DNA from: JANMDR01 sp031409495
GTDB lineage: Bacteria > Pseudomonadota > Gammaproteobacteria > Burkholderiales > Usitatibacteraceae
Assembly (NCBI GenBank): GCA_031409495.1
Contig: JANNXI010000189.1
Span: 1-45,375 of the forward strand
Reading direction: 5' to 3'
Length of the DNA stretch: 45,375 nucleotides
Position numbers and translations under genes: made by a program. The notes beneath the pieces were generated by a model. The model saw only the letters and a list, made by a program, of their open reading frames with translations, had not been told where the DNA came from and ran no database searches. This document shows positions 8,471 to 16,981 of the stretch, in pieces. Within the stretch, counting starts at the first letter, position 1. Each line of letters starts with the position of its first letter.

Positions 8471-8513
8471 AATGTGCTGGAGACGCCCTATTCTTAGACT
8501 TCTCCAGCACATT
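8471..8513. repeat. Hairpin containing a diverged copy of the 29-bp palindrome, downstream of selD
   Basis: Outer arms AATGTGCTGGAGA (8471-8483) and TCTCCAGCACATT (8501-8513) are perfectly complementary. Inside, 8478-8506 aligns with the 29-bp family: the left arm matches 11 of 13 (TGGAGACGCCCTA), the right arm 8 of 13. It begins about 40 bases after the selD stop. With no T run it is not a classic terminator but may protect the mRNA 3' end. Confidence 0.6.
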
Positions 8514-8574
8514 ATATAAAGCTTAAAACAAGAGAAATCCTGGTGGAACCCTACGATCTGCGCGCGCGTCACAC

Positions 8575-8853
8575 TTAACCACCGCTCAGCGCCTGAAAAA
8601 TATAAACAACTCCATCATCACCAACATGATCCGAAAGCTTTTTTCTGTCGATCAGTAAATTATTATTGATGCTAACGGTCACATGCCGCCGCAGCGCGCC
8701 GCGATCATCGAGTACGTAGTCGGTGAAGCCGGGGGAAATCTGATTTATCGCTTGTAAAACTTGCGCGACTGAGCCTGCTGGCACAGTGAGTGCGCGGTTT
8801 TCAAGCGCTGGAAAAAACTGATACAGATGGTGGGTCATTTTTACGGTGGGCAT
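8575..8853 (-). CDS. MoaD/ThiS-family small sulfur-carrier protein
   Basis: 92 residues ending in A-L-S-G-G. A C-terminal Gly-Gly is the hallmark of beta-grasp sulfur carriers (MoaD, ThiS), activated by an adenylyltransferase and loaded with thiocarboxylate. Other family traits are SVAQVLQAINQ (helix 1), HVTVSINN and the KLSDHVGDDGVVYIFQALSGG end. It lies 16 bases after the sialidase-fold gene on the same strand, with AGGTTTAAG before the ATG, so they form an operon. No MoaE, ThiG, MoeB or ThiF partner is adjacent, so it is unlikely to be the housekeeping molybdopterin or thiamin carrier. Confidence 0.85.
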   Translation of the reverse strand: MPTVKMTHHLYQFFPALENRALTVPAGSVAQVLQAINQISPGFTDYVLDDRGALRRHVTVSINNNLLIDRKKLSDHVGDDGVVYIFQALSGG

Positions 8854-8869
8854 GACTTAAACCTAAAAA

Positions 8870-10054
8870 TTAGCCAAATCGAACCGAGTACACCGGCGGA
8901 AAATTGCTGCCCAAGCATTGCCATGTTTCACCGCGATCTTCCGATAAATATACGTTGCCCGAAGTGCTGCCAAAACACACGCAGTCACTGGCCACATCAA
9001 GGCTGTGCCGCAACACCACGTCGTAGGCATGCGCTTGCGGCAAGCCGTTGCGTTTCACTTGCCACGATTGTCCGCCGTCCGTTGTTCGCGCCACGCACAG
9101 GCCGTCGCTCAGCGCCATTCGGGCGGCATCACTGCGCGCAGGCACTATCCATGCGGTTCTTCCGTCATGTGCGTCTACTGCAATGGGGAAGCCAAAATGC
9201 ACACCCGCTTCTGGGGCGCTAACTTTTTTCCAATTTTTAGCGCCATCGCTGCTGTAAAAAACCCCACAGTGATTCTGCTGCCATAGGTGATCGGGTTGCC
9301 CGTTGCACGCGGCCACAAAATGCGGGTCGTGACCCCACGCTGATTCTGGTTCTGGCATGTAATCGTTCAACATGCCGCTATTGCATCCCGTCCAAGTTTT
9401 GCCACCGTCGGATGACTCAATCACCCCTGCGGAGGATGCGGCGACATATAAGTGATCCGGATTGCGCGGGTCAATCACGATGGAATGAATGCCCGGCTCG
9501 AACACGCCGTAATCAATACTTGCAGGCGTTCCCGACCAACAATTTTCGCTCGTTGCATCACCCGCAAATAAATCGCCACCACGACTTTCATGGTTCCATA
9601 ACGGTCGATTCAGCGCCCAAGTATCGCCGCCATCATCACTAACGAACAATCCGCCCGGAATCGAGCCTGCATACAACCTGGCCGGCTGATGAGCCGCGCC
9701 GAATGCGATGTTCCAAATCTTGTACACGGATGCATCCGCGTATTCCGGCGCGCCTATCGGCGCTGCAGGATCAAAATCCGGCGTGGGCAGCACCTTCACA
9801 ATATAGCGCGCACCTTCCGGATATTTTAAAGACGACACATCAACCCAAGTAGCGCCCCCGTCGCGCGAACGCGACAACTTCGGCCCCCAATGCCCATGAT
9901 CCAAAGAGGCCCACAATGTCCCATCACGCGGATCCCGCGCCGCGTAACACACGGGAATACCCGCGTGCTCGATGGGTCGAGGCTGCCAACCGGAATTAGT
10001 GCGGTCAACGATTATTGTGCCTTTGCGAGTGCCTAGTAGGAGCATATTGGACAT
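8870..10054 (-). CDS. BNR/Asp-box repeat protein, exo-alpha-sialidase-like beta-propeller
   Basis: 394 residues with six Asp-box motifs (S-x-D-x-G-x-x-W): SRDGGATW, SDDGGDTW, SSDGGKTW, SSDGAKNW, TTDGGQSW and SEDRGETW. These mark a BNR/sialidase-type beta-propeller. There is no signal peptide (MSNMLLLGTRKGTIIVDR), so it is probably cytoplasmic, unlike most true sialidases. Catalytic sialidase residues (an Arg triad, FRIP) were not identified, so hydrolase activity is doubtful. The start is supported by AAAGGT upstream. It is the first gene of an operon with the MoaD/ThiS-like carrier; the pairing suggests the propeller binds or receives sulfur from that carrier (inference). Confidence 0.8.
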   Translation of the reverse strand: MSNMLLLGTRKGTIIVDRTNSGWQPRPIEHAGIPVCYAARDPRDGTLWASLDHGHWGPKLSRSRDGGATWVDVSSLKYPEGARYIVKVLPTPDFDPAAPIGAPEYADASVYKIWNIAFGAAHQPARLYAGSIPGGLFVSDDGGDTWALNRPLWNHESRGGDLFAGDATSENCWSGTPASIDYGVFEPGIHSIVIDPRNPDHLYVAASSAGVIESSDGGKTWTGCNSGMLNDYMPEPESAWGHDPHFVAACNGQPDHLWQQNHCGVFYSSDGAKNWKKVSAPEAGVHFGFPIAVDAHDGRTAWIVPARSDAARMALSDGLCVARTTDGGQSWQVKRNGLPQAHAYDVVLRHSLDVASDCVCFGSTSGNVYLSEDRGETWQCLGSNFPPVYSVRFG

Positions 10055-10123
10055 GACTTAACCTTTTGTGTTGGGGTGAATTGTCTGTAAAAGCATACTT
10101 GCATGTTGGGTTAATGGGTGCCG

Positions 10124-10576
10124 TTAGGTTCGTTGCTCGCGGGGTGAGCCGAGTCTTTCCACCCGTTTGGCAGAAAATGTAACTGTGCCCCAAGAAGCCT
10201 CAAAGTCAGCGACTTCAACACCAATATTTTCTAGCCCGCTGGTCGAAACATCGTAGAACACCATGCCGCTCGTTGGCTGGGGGAAGCCATGTTCAATTTT
10301 TAAATTGATAGGTCGCCAAAACCTAAGCACGATAGTTTCTTTGTCCTTCTGCAACGCCATGTCGATGAAGCACTGGCTCTCGTCTTCGTCGTCAACGTGA
10401 TAATGAAAATCACAAATTTTATATTTGTTTGGACTAGCGAGAATTGAATGTGTTTTCGGTTTTTTCACTTTAACATCGCTTCTCAAACGAAAATATAATG
10501 ACGGACCAATTAATCCTAGCACGGTTTGCTTTTCTGCTGCGAAGTATTGCTCGAAAACACGTATCGCGTTGACCAA
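10124..10576 (-). CDS. Hypothetical protein
   Basis: 150 residues from a TTG codon; no convincing ATG or strong ribosome site precedes it, so the start is uncertain. The product looks soluble and beta-rich (YKICDFHYHVDDEDESQCF, ETIVLRFWRPINLKIEHGFP, ASWGTVTFSAKRV). No family is recognised. The open frame upstream extends only to a TGA about 12 codons away. Codons upstream in another frame also look protein-like (SDALLAIASAKIADW), so a frameshifted longer gene is possible. It is more AT-rich than its neighbours. Confidence 0.45.
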   Translation of the reverse strand: MVNAIRVFEQYFAAEKQTVLGLIGPSLYFRLRSDVKVKKPKTHSILASPNKYKICDFHYHVDDEDESQCFIDMALQKDKETIVLRFWRPINLKIEHGFPQPTSGMVFYDVSTSGLENIGVEVADFEASWGTVTFSAKRVERLGSPREQRT

Positions 10577-10885
10577 TCCGCTATTTTTGCACTTGCAATT
10601 GCCAGAAGTGCATCACTGTTTAATGTGATTCTTATTGCACATGAGTTTGCTGGAAAGCACACGAATTTTCTCCATTATTGCCCTCGAATAAGTTTCTAAA
10701 TTTTTCTGCTTTGCGAGCAAAAATACACTGCATACACATACAGTATATTTATTAACAGACGGTGCCTCTTAGCGCAATTTTCTGTATCGCTTTCTGCCAA
10801 GTATCGCTATTTGGGTGCCGCCAGCAATAACGTCTTCCGCTTCAATTACAATTCACCCTCATCTTTTTCTAAATTTAGCGACCCC
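10577..10885. promoter_or_regulatory. AT-rich divergent intergenic region with candidate LexA/SOS box at 10726-10745
   Basis: The 309-base gap separates the hypothetical gene (minus) from the M13 peptidase (plus). At 10726-10745 the sequence CACTGCATACACATACAGTA matches the LexA consensus TACTGTATATATATACAGTA at 16 of 20 positions and keeps CTG-N10-CAG; one base of the CTGT half-site differs. A 20-codon frame with a plausible ribosome site (ATG GAG AAA ATT) reads on the minus strand just upstream of the hypothetical gene but is too short to call. Nothing else clear is seen. Confidence 0.35.
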
Positions 10886-12928
10886 ATGAAAATCACCTTC
10901 CGCTTTGCACTGCTTGCCACTGCAATTGCCTCGACATTTGCGCAAGCCCAAGCCCCCACACCAACACCCCCGGGCGTAAACATCGCCCACATCGACCGCA
11001 ACGTGGCTCCCTGTGATGACTTTTACCGCCATGCGGTGGGTAGTTGGCAGGACGCGAATCCGATTCCGGCGGATAAGCCTTTGTGGGGGGCGTTTGCAGA
11101 GATTGAGGCGCGGAATCGCGCGGTGTTGCAAGCGGTTATTGACGAAGCTTTAGCGGCATCTGCCGCTAAAAAAGCGACGGCTACGCAGCAAAAAATTGCT
11201 GATTTTTATACGAGCGGGATGAATGCTAAAAATAGTAACTCCTCCGCTGTAATGAGCTTGTTAGATGGCTTTACCGGCAAAGCGCCAGTGACGACTGAGC
11301 TTGCGCAATTGCTGGGTACGATGCATAAAAATGGTGTGGGTGCGGGGTTTTCGATGGGGGTGCGGCAGGATCGTAAAAACAGTAGTCGCTACATTGTTAA
11401 TGTGTTTCAAGGTGGCTTGGGCATGCCCGAGCGCGAGTATTATTTTTCAACCGACGAGCGTTCGGTAAAGCAACGTGAAGCTTATGTCATCCACATCGCA
11501 CGTAATTTTGAACTATTGGGTGTAAGTGCCGCAATCGCCACAGAGCGTGCAGCAGCAGTCATGACACTCGAAACCGCATTGGCAAAGGCTTCAATGACAC
11601 GGGTTGAGGCGCGTGATCCCGATAAGACTTACAACCTTGGCAATTTAGCCACCCTTTCGAAAGCCGCGCCAAATATAGATTGGCGCACTTATTTTAGTGC
11701 GGCTGGCATTGACAACGCTGGCGACATTAACGTTGGGCAGCCTGCATTTTTTCAAGCGCTTTCTGATGTTGCCAAATCTACGTCACCGGCCGATTGGTTG
11801 TCCTACGCGCAGTGGCATTTAGCGCGCGTTTATGCACCGGTAATGGGTGAAAGTTTTGCGCTCGAAAATTTTGATTTTTACGGCAAGGCGATCGCCGGTA
11901 CCCCTGAGATTGAAGCGCAGAATAAGCGGGTAATTGCCACCATCGATCGTTCGGTAGGCGAACTGCTCGGGCAACTTTACGTGGCGAAAGCATTCACACC
12001 AACGGCCAAAGCCAAATCATTGCAACTGGTAAAAAACGTTACCGCCGCACTGCGTAGCCGCATTGCTGAACTAGATTGGATGGGTGCCGACACGAAAAAA
12101 GAAGCCACCACTAAACTTGATGCCATTAGCGTAAAAATTGGCTATCCCGACGTGTGGAAAGACTATTCGAAGCTAGAAATTACGGCCGACGATTACGCGG
12201 GCAACGTGATGCGCGCTACTTCTGCCGAAATTGCCCGTAATCACGCTCGCTTAGGCACGCCGATTGATCGTAGCGTTTGGGGCATGAGTCCGGCAACCGT
12301 AAACGCTTATTACAGCAGCGGCTTAAATGAAATTGTATTTCCTGCGGGCATTTTACAGGCGCCATTTTTTGATGAAGCTGCTGATGATGCTTCAAACTAT
12401 GGCGGTATTGGCATGGTGATAGGCCATGAATTAACTCACGGCTTTGATGACAACGGCCGTAAGTTTGATGCAGTTGGCAATCGCCGCGATTGGTGGACTG
12501 CCGTGGACGCTGCCCGCTATACCAAAAAAGCCGACGCTATCGCCCGCCAATACGATGCTTACTCTCCCTTACCAGGCATGAATATTAATGGCCGCGCGAC
12601 CTTGGGCGAAAATATTGCTGATTTTGGCGGCTTGCGCGTCGCGTTTTTAGGCCTGCAAAGTGCGCTGGGCGCGCCTAATAGTGCAGCCCGCGCGAAAATT
12701 GCCGGTTTGTCGCCGGAACAACGGTTTTTCTTAAACTACGGGCAATCTTGGCGGCAAAATGTACGCCCTGAAGAATTACGTCGGCGAATTTTGACCGATT
12801 CCCATTCCCCCGCAAAATTCCGCATTTTAGGCCCGCTTGGCAACTTGCCAGAATTTAGCGCTGCATTCGGCTGCAAAAGTGGGGATAAGATGACCCGCTT
12901 TGCCAGTGATCAAGTTACAGTTTGGTAG
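10886..12928 (+). CDS. M13-family zinc metallopeptidase (neprilysin/PepO-like), exported
   Basis: 680 residues from ATG 10886, chosen because a Sec signal peptide (MKITFRFALLATAIASTFAQAQA) begins there; the frame upstream lacks signal character. The zinc site is H514-E-L-T-H518 in GMVIGHELTHGFDDNGRKFD, with the third ligand in ENIADFGG, both standard for M13. The N-terminal CDDFYRHAVGSW and C-terminal FGCKSGDKM...VW ends are also family hallmarks. Length matches bacterial M13 enzymes, which degrade oligopeptides in the periplasm or at the surface. It is apparently monocistronic. Confidence 0.92.
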   Translation: MKITFRFALLATAIASTFAQAQAPTPTPPGVNIAHIDRNVAPCDDFYRHAVGSWQDANPIPADKPLWGAFAEIEARNRAVLQAVIDEALAASAAKKATATQQKIADFYTSGMNAKNSNSSAVMSLLDGFTGKAPVTTELAQLLGTMHKNGVGAGFSMGVRQDRKNSSRYIVNVFQGGLGMPEREYYFSTDERSVKQREAYVIHIARNFELLGVSAAIATERAAAVMTLETALAKASMTRVEARDPDKTYNLGNLATLSKAAPNIDWRTYFSAAGIDNAGDINVGQPAFFQALSDVAKSTSPADWLSYAQWHLARVYAPVMGESFALENFDFYGKAIAGTPEIEAQNKRVIATIDRSVGELLGQLYVAKAFTPTAKAKSLQLVKNVTAALRSRIAELDWMGADTKKEATTKLDAISVKIGYPDVWKDYSKLEITADDYAGNVMRATSAEIARNHARLGTPIDRSVWGMSPATVNAYYSSGLNEIVFPAGILQAPFFDEAADDASNYGGIGMVIGHELTHGFDDNGRKFDAVGNRRDWWTAVDAARYTKKADAIARQYDAYSPLPGMNINGRATLGENIADFGGLRVAFLGLQSALGAPNSAARAKIAGLSPEQRFFLNYGQSWRQNVRPEELRRRILTDSHSPAKFRILGPLGNLPEFSAAFGCKSGDKMTRFASDQVTVW

Positions 12929-13179
12929 CACCAACCTAGGGTGCTGATCGGCGAAGGCAACACAAACACAACACTTTAAGCGCTGAAGCTGCACGATGAT
13001 GGCAGATTCTTGTCGGCATCGGCTAGATGTGCCATTATTTGCGCTTGTAAATGTGAGTTGCGCGAGCTGGAGTCACGCAAATCACGAACTATAGTGTAAG
13101 TAACTGTTTTAATTAGGTTTCTAGCCCTAAAACCAATAAAATTTTTTACAAAGTCATTAACCCCCCTGAGGAGATTTTC

Positions 13180-15096
13180 ATGCGTGCCGCAAAAACTGTC
13201 AAAACCATCAAACAAAACTTAAAGCGTGTGATTCCTGCTGTCGTCGCGGGCGCGTTGCTTGCTGCTGCACCGGCTGCGAACGCTGTGCAATTTACGGGCG
13301 TATATATATTTGGTGATTCTCTATCTGACGCTGGCTACTACCGCCCAGGCATCACCGCCCTTTTAGGCGCGCCAACGGCCAATGCCACTGGCAAATTCAC
13401 GACTAATCCTGGCCTAGTCTGGTCAGAAATTATTGCCCAATACTACGGTGGCGTGGCAAAAGCGTCGAACGCTGGCGGCGGCATCTATGCCCAAGGCGGC
13501 ATGCGTGTAGCTGAGCCATCGCCAGCAAGCTTGGTAGGCCCTGGTGGCACACAGCGCCCTGTTTCTACCCAAATTGGTGAATATTTGGCAGGCTCTGGCC
13601 GCGCTGATCCGGGCGCGCTTTTTGGTGTTTGGGCAGGTGCCAATGATATTTTTGCAAACTTAGGCGCGCTACAAGCGGGCTTAATTTCCCCTGCACAGCT
13701 ACAAGCTAACGTACTTGGTGCGGCAGGTGCCCAAATCCAACAAATTGGCCGCCTAAAAGCTGCCGGCGCTAGATACGTTGTTGTATTCAACATCCCGGAC
13801 ATCGGTGCCTCACCAGAGTTCTCGTCTAACCCACTCGCAGGGACAATTACGGCACTTACGGCTGGCTACAACACCACCTTGTTCGCGGGACTTGCCCAAA
13901 ACAATATCAGTGTTATTCCCGTTGATACATTCTCATTACTAAGAGATATTAGCGCCAACGCTTCAGCGTTCGGCTTTAGCAACACCACAGCCCGCGCATG
14001 TAACCTCGCGCTCACGCAAGGTACGTCGTTGTTTTGCACGCCAGCCGCACTGGTTACTGCCAACGCCGCAACCAGCTATCTTTTTGCCGATGGTGTGCAC
14101 CCAACGACTGGCGCGCACAAAATTGTTGCTGACTATGTTCGCAGCTTAATTGATGGCCCAAATTCAGCGTCAATGCTGGCTGAGTCCCCATTGCGCACGC
14201 GCGAAAGCCATATCCGCGTGTTAGACCAAGGCGTGCGTCAGGGCATGTCGCGTGCTGTGGGTTCTATCGCTGTGTTTGCTGGTGCTGATTCTGGCAAATA
14301 TGATGTGAGCACCACAAACCTAAACCCAGCGACCAATACTAAATACGGTTCGTTTGCAGTAGGTGCAACAATGCGCGCTTCTGAAGCGGCAACAGTAGGT
14401 GTGGCTGCCGGTAATTCCACTTCCAAAGCCAACATGGGCGGCATGGGTAAGTTTGATACGAGCGAAAACGTGCTGTCCGCATTTGCCTCCATTAAAATGG
14501 ATGGTTTGTACGGTAATGCTACTTTATCGGTTGCCGATGTTAAGTTTAAAAACGTGCAGCGTGGCGTAGAACTAGGCCAAGTTATCCGTACCGCATCTTC
14601 ATCCACTAACGGTAGCAATGCTTCCGCTGCACTGACTGTTGGCTACGATTTCATGCCGGATGATTTGCGTGGATTGGCCATCGGCCCTTTTGCTAACTTC
14701 ACTACCCAAAAGGTTGACGTAAACGGCTACTCTGAGACTGGCGCTGGTACGGCTGATCTAAAAATTGGTTCGCAAACACGCTTGTCTAAGGTAACTAGCT
14801 TTGGTGTACGCGCAAGCTACGCCATGGGCAATTGGTCTCCTTACCTCCGCTTTACGATCGACCGTGAAGGCTCTACTCGCGCACGTGACATCACCGCTTC
14901 GCCATTGGTCGTAACAACTGGTACCACCTACACCATTCCAGGCGTTTCCGGCGACACTACATGGAGCACCTTCACGCTTGGTGTAAACGGTAAAATCACT
15001 GACAAAGTGGGTTTATCGGTGGCTTACAACAAAGTGGGCAGCAAATCTAATGTGAAACAAGATGCGATCTCAGCAGTAATCGATTTTGGATTCTAA
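13180..15096 (+). CDS. Autotransporter GDSL esterase/lipase (EstA-like)
   Basis: 638 residues with a very good ribosome site (GAGGAG). The signal peptide ends at ANA. The passenger (about residues 38-330) is a GDSL/SGNH hydrolase: F-G-D-S47-L-S-D-A-G, G-A-N-D, and D304-G-V-H307-P-T supply the catalytic Ser and the Asp-His pair. The last 270 residues form an autotransporter beta-barrel with alternating strands and the terminal F (AVIDFGF) needed for BAM insertion. It should hydrolyse esters while displayed on the outer membrane. It is followed by a strong terminator. Confidence 0.92.
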   Translation: MRAAKTVKTIKQNLKRVIPAVVAGALLAAAPAANAVQFTGVYIFGDSLSDAGYYRPGITALLGAPTANATGKFTTNPGLVWSEIIAQYYGGVAKASNAGGGIYAQGGMRVAEPSPASLVGPGGTQRPVSTQIGEYLAGSGRADPGALFGVWAGANDIFANLGALQAGLISPAQLQANVLGAAGAQIQQIGRLKAAGARYVVVFNIPDIGASPEFSSNPLAGTITALTAGYNTTLFAGLAQNNISVIPVDTFSLLRDISANASAFGFSNTTARACNLALTQGTSLFCTPAALVTANAATSYLFADGVHPTTGAHKIVADYVRSLIDGPNSASMLAESPLRTRESHIRVLDQGVRQGMSRAVGSIAVFAGADSGKYDVSTTNLNPATNTKYGSFAVGATMRASEAATVGVAAGNSTSKANMGGMGKFDTSENVLSAFASIKMDGLYGNATLSVADVKFKNVQRGVELGQVIRTASSSTNGSNASAALTVGYDFMPDDLRGLAIGPFANFTTQKVDVNGYSETGAGTADLKIGSQTRLSKVTSFGVRASYAMGNWSPYLRFTIDREGSTRARDITASPLVVTTGTTYTIPGVSGDTTWSTFTLGVNGKITDKVGLSVAYNKVGSKSNVKQDAISAVIDFGF

Positions 15097-15153
15097 ATTA
15101 GTACTTAGCTAGCTGTTGCACCTTCGGTTGCGCAGTGCGCTAAATAGTATAAG

Positions 15154-15184
15154 AAGCCATGACTTTGCGTCATGGCTTTTTTTT
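15154..15184 (+). terminator. Rho-independent terminator after the autotransporter esterase
   Basis: Stem AAGCCATGAC (15154-15163), loop TTTGC, stem GTCATGGCTT (15169-15178), followed by a T run to 15184. It is placed 58 bases after the esterase stop, between convergent genes. Confidence 0.9.
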
Positions 15185-15221
15185 GGCTCTCTTAGTTTGT
15201 GGGATAACGACAACCCCACCC

Positions 15222-16337
15222 TTAGGCGATGGCCTTATATAAAAATGGCAAACTCTGCGCGGTGCGATGATCGATATTTGAGTGTGTACCGGCGAACTCT
15301 TCGTAGGTGTGCGCGACCCCAGCGAGGTTGAAGCGCTTGGATAATATGCGCGATCCGTAGTGAATATGATATTGATCTGACCAGCCACAATCAATATAGA
15401 TGCCTTTAAGTTTTAGTAAGTTAGCTTTGTAACGCCCGACCATATTGATAGGATCGTGTTTTTGCCATTGCTTCCAACGTGCGGGAATAATTTCACCAGT
15501 TTCCAAATTGAATGGCAGATGAAAGCCGCGCGGGACATCAGGGTTTGGATCATAGCTCGCAGCCATGGCGATGAGCATGAGGGTTTCTATTTCGCCGCCA
15601 CTTAGGCCTTCCTTTTGCCAGACTGTATTTAAAAAATTTTTAACTCTGCCGTCGTCATGGCCTAAAGCCGCATTGGTCTCCTCTTTTAGCACGCTTATTT
15701 TGCCGGCAACTCTGGCTTTGCTGCGATGCTTCATGAGTTCGGTGAGGGCTGATGGCCAACTGTTCATGTAGACAAAATCAAAATTTGCATCGCCCGAATG
15801 GTTCGCAATCGCGCCCCAACTCTGCGGATATTTCATGCCGTGAATCATCGCACCATAGCCGCCCGATGACTTGCCGAAGCACGCGCGATGCTCGCGGGAG
15901 GGCATCGTGCGCAACTCCGCATCGATGAAGGGAATAATTTCTTTGGTCAAATAATCAGCGTATCCGCCGATAGCGCTGCTGTTGACGTACTGGTTGCCGC
16001 CCAACGCAGTAAAGCAGTCGGGAAACACCATGATGGTGGGGCCCATTTTCTTCTCGGCCATCAAACGCGCGGCGCGCTCAGGAATATTGTCATCGAACGC
16101 CCGCCAATTAGTGTGCGACAGTCCCGAGCCGGTATAGCCCACCAGATCGTAAATAACCGGGAAACGCCGCGCCGCTTGGCCAATTTTAGTGTTTCGCCCT
16201 TCGTCATATTCCGGTGGCAACCAAACCGCTACTTTACGCACCGTAGCGTCACCATAGGGGTTACCTCGCAAAATCTTTGAACTATGCTCTAAAAATATGG
16301 TGCGGCCTTGTGGCCATGCGGGACGTTTAAGTGCCAT
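15222..16337 (-). CDS. Alpha/beta-hydrolase esterase (esterase D / enterochelin-esterase-like)
   Basis: 371 residues without a signal peptide. The nucleophile elbow is G155-K-S157-S-G in ACFGKSSGGYGAMIHGMKYP. FPVIYDLVGYTG and the KVAVWLPPEYDEG segment match the Esterase_D (COG0627/COG2382) architecture. The acid and His are probably in YIDCGWSDQYHIHYGSR and GTHSNIDHR near the C-terminus, the usual order. It converges with the autotransporter esterase and diverges from the DUF1993 gene. Substrate unknown. Confidence 0.85.
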   Translation of the reverse strand: MALKRPAWPQGRTIFLEHSSKILRGNPYGDATVRKVAVWLPPEYDEGRNTKIGQAARRFPVIYDLVGYTGSGLSHTNWRAFDDNIPERAARLMAEKKMGPTIMVFPDCFTALGGNQYVNSSAIGGYADYLTKEIIPFIDAELRTMPSREHRACFGKSSGGYGAMIHGMKYPQSWGAIANHSGDANFDFVYMNSWPSALTELMKHRSKARVAGKISVLKEETNAALGHDDGRVKNFLNTVWQKEGLSGGEIETLMLIAMAASYDPNPDVPRGFHLPFNLETGEIIPARWKQWQKHDPINMVGRYKANLLKLKGIYIDCGWSDQYHIHYGSRILSKRFNLAGVAHTYEEFAGTHSNIDHRTAQSLPFLYKAIA

Positions 16338-16469
16338 TTGTCTAACCCCTTTTTGGAAACTACATTCTGCGGTTTACTAGATTAAGAATTTACCATAAGT
16401 CCAGCGCGCCTAAGCGCTGCACGAACCCGGTTCAAGGTACACTAGCAACCTTTCCACAAGGAGTTTTTC

Positions 16470-16976
16470 ATGACAATTTCTATGTTCCAAGCCAGCGTTC
16501 CAGCCTTTCTACGCATGCTCTCCAATACGAAAGTGTTGCTTGAAAAAGGCGCCGCTTTTTGCGCTGCAAAAAAAATTGATGAGTCTGTTTTAATGAATGG
16601 CCGGTTAGCGCCGGATATGTTTCCGCTGGCGCGGCAAGTGCAAATTGCCACCGATTTTGCTAAAGGTTCCACCGCACGTTTAGCAGGTTTAGACATTCCG
16701 AAGTATGACGACAACGAAAAAACCTTTGCCGAACTGATTGTTCGTGTCGAAAAAACCATGGCCTTTGCATCCACAGTAAGCGCGGCGCAAATTGATGGTC
16801 AAGAAGACCGTGAAATCAGCCTCACTATCGGCGGTAAACCGATTAACTTTAAAGGGCAGGCCTACTTGATTCATTTTGTGCTGCCAAATTTTCATTTTCA
16901 CTTGGCGATGGTTTATGCAATTTTGCGTCATAACGGTGTTGAGATTGGTAAGAGTGACTTCTTAGGGAGCGTTTAA
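16470..16976 (+). CDS. DUF1993 family protein
   Basis: 168 residues with an AAGGAG site seven bases upstream. MFQASVPAFLRMLSN at the start, then RLAPDMFPLARQVQIATDFAK and a C-terminal FHFHLAMVYAILRHNGVEIGKSDFLG, are diagnostic of DUF1993, a helical DinB-like fold family. The His residues of FHFHL could bind a metal, as in DinB-fold proteins (inference). It is five bases upstream of the kinase gene and cotranscribed with it. Function unknown. Confidence 0.88.
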   Translation: MTISMFQASVPAFLRMLSNTKVLLEKGAAFCAAKKIDESVLMNGRLAPDMFPLARQVQIATDFAKGSTARLAGLDIPKYDDNEKTFAELIVRVEKTMAFASTVSAAQIDGQEDREISLTIGGKPINFKGQAYLIHFVLPNFHFHLAMVYAILRHNGVEIGKSDFLGSV

Positions 16977-16981
16977 ACTTT

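Noticed and set aside
12927..12945. Terminator after the M13 peptidase
   Set aside because: AGCACC/GGTGCT is only a 6-bp stem with no T run; too weak to call.
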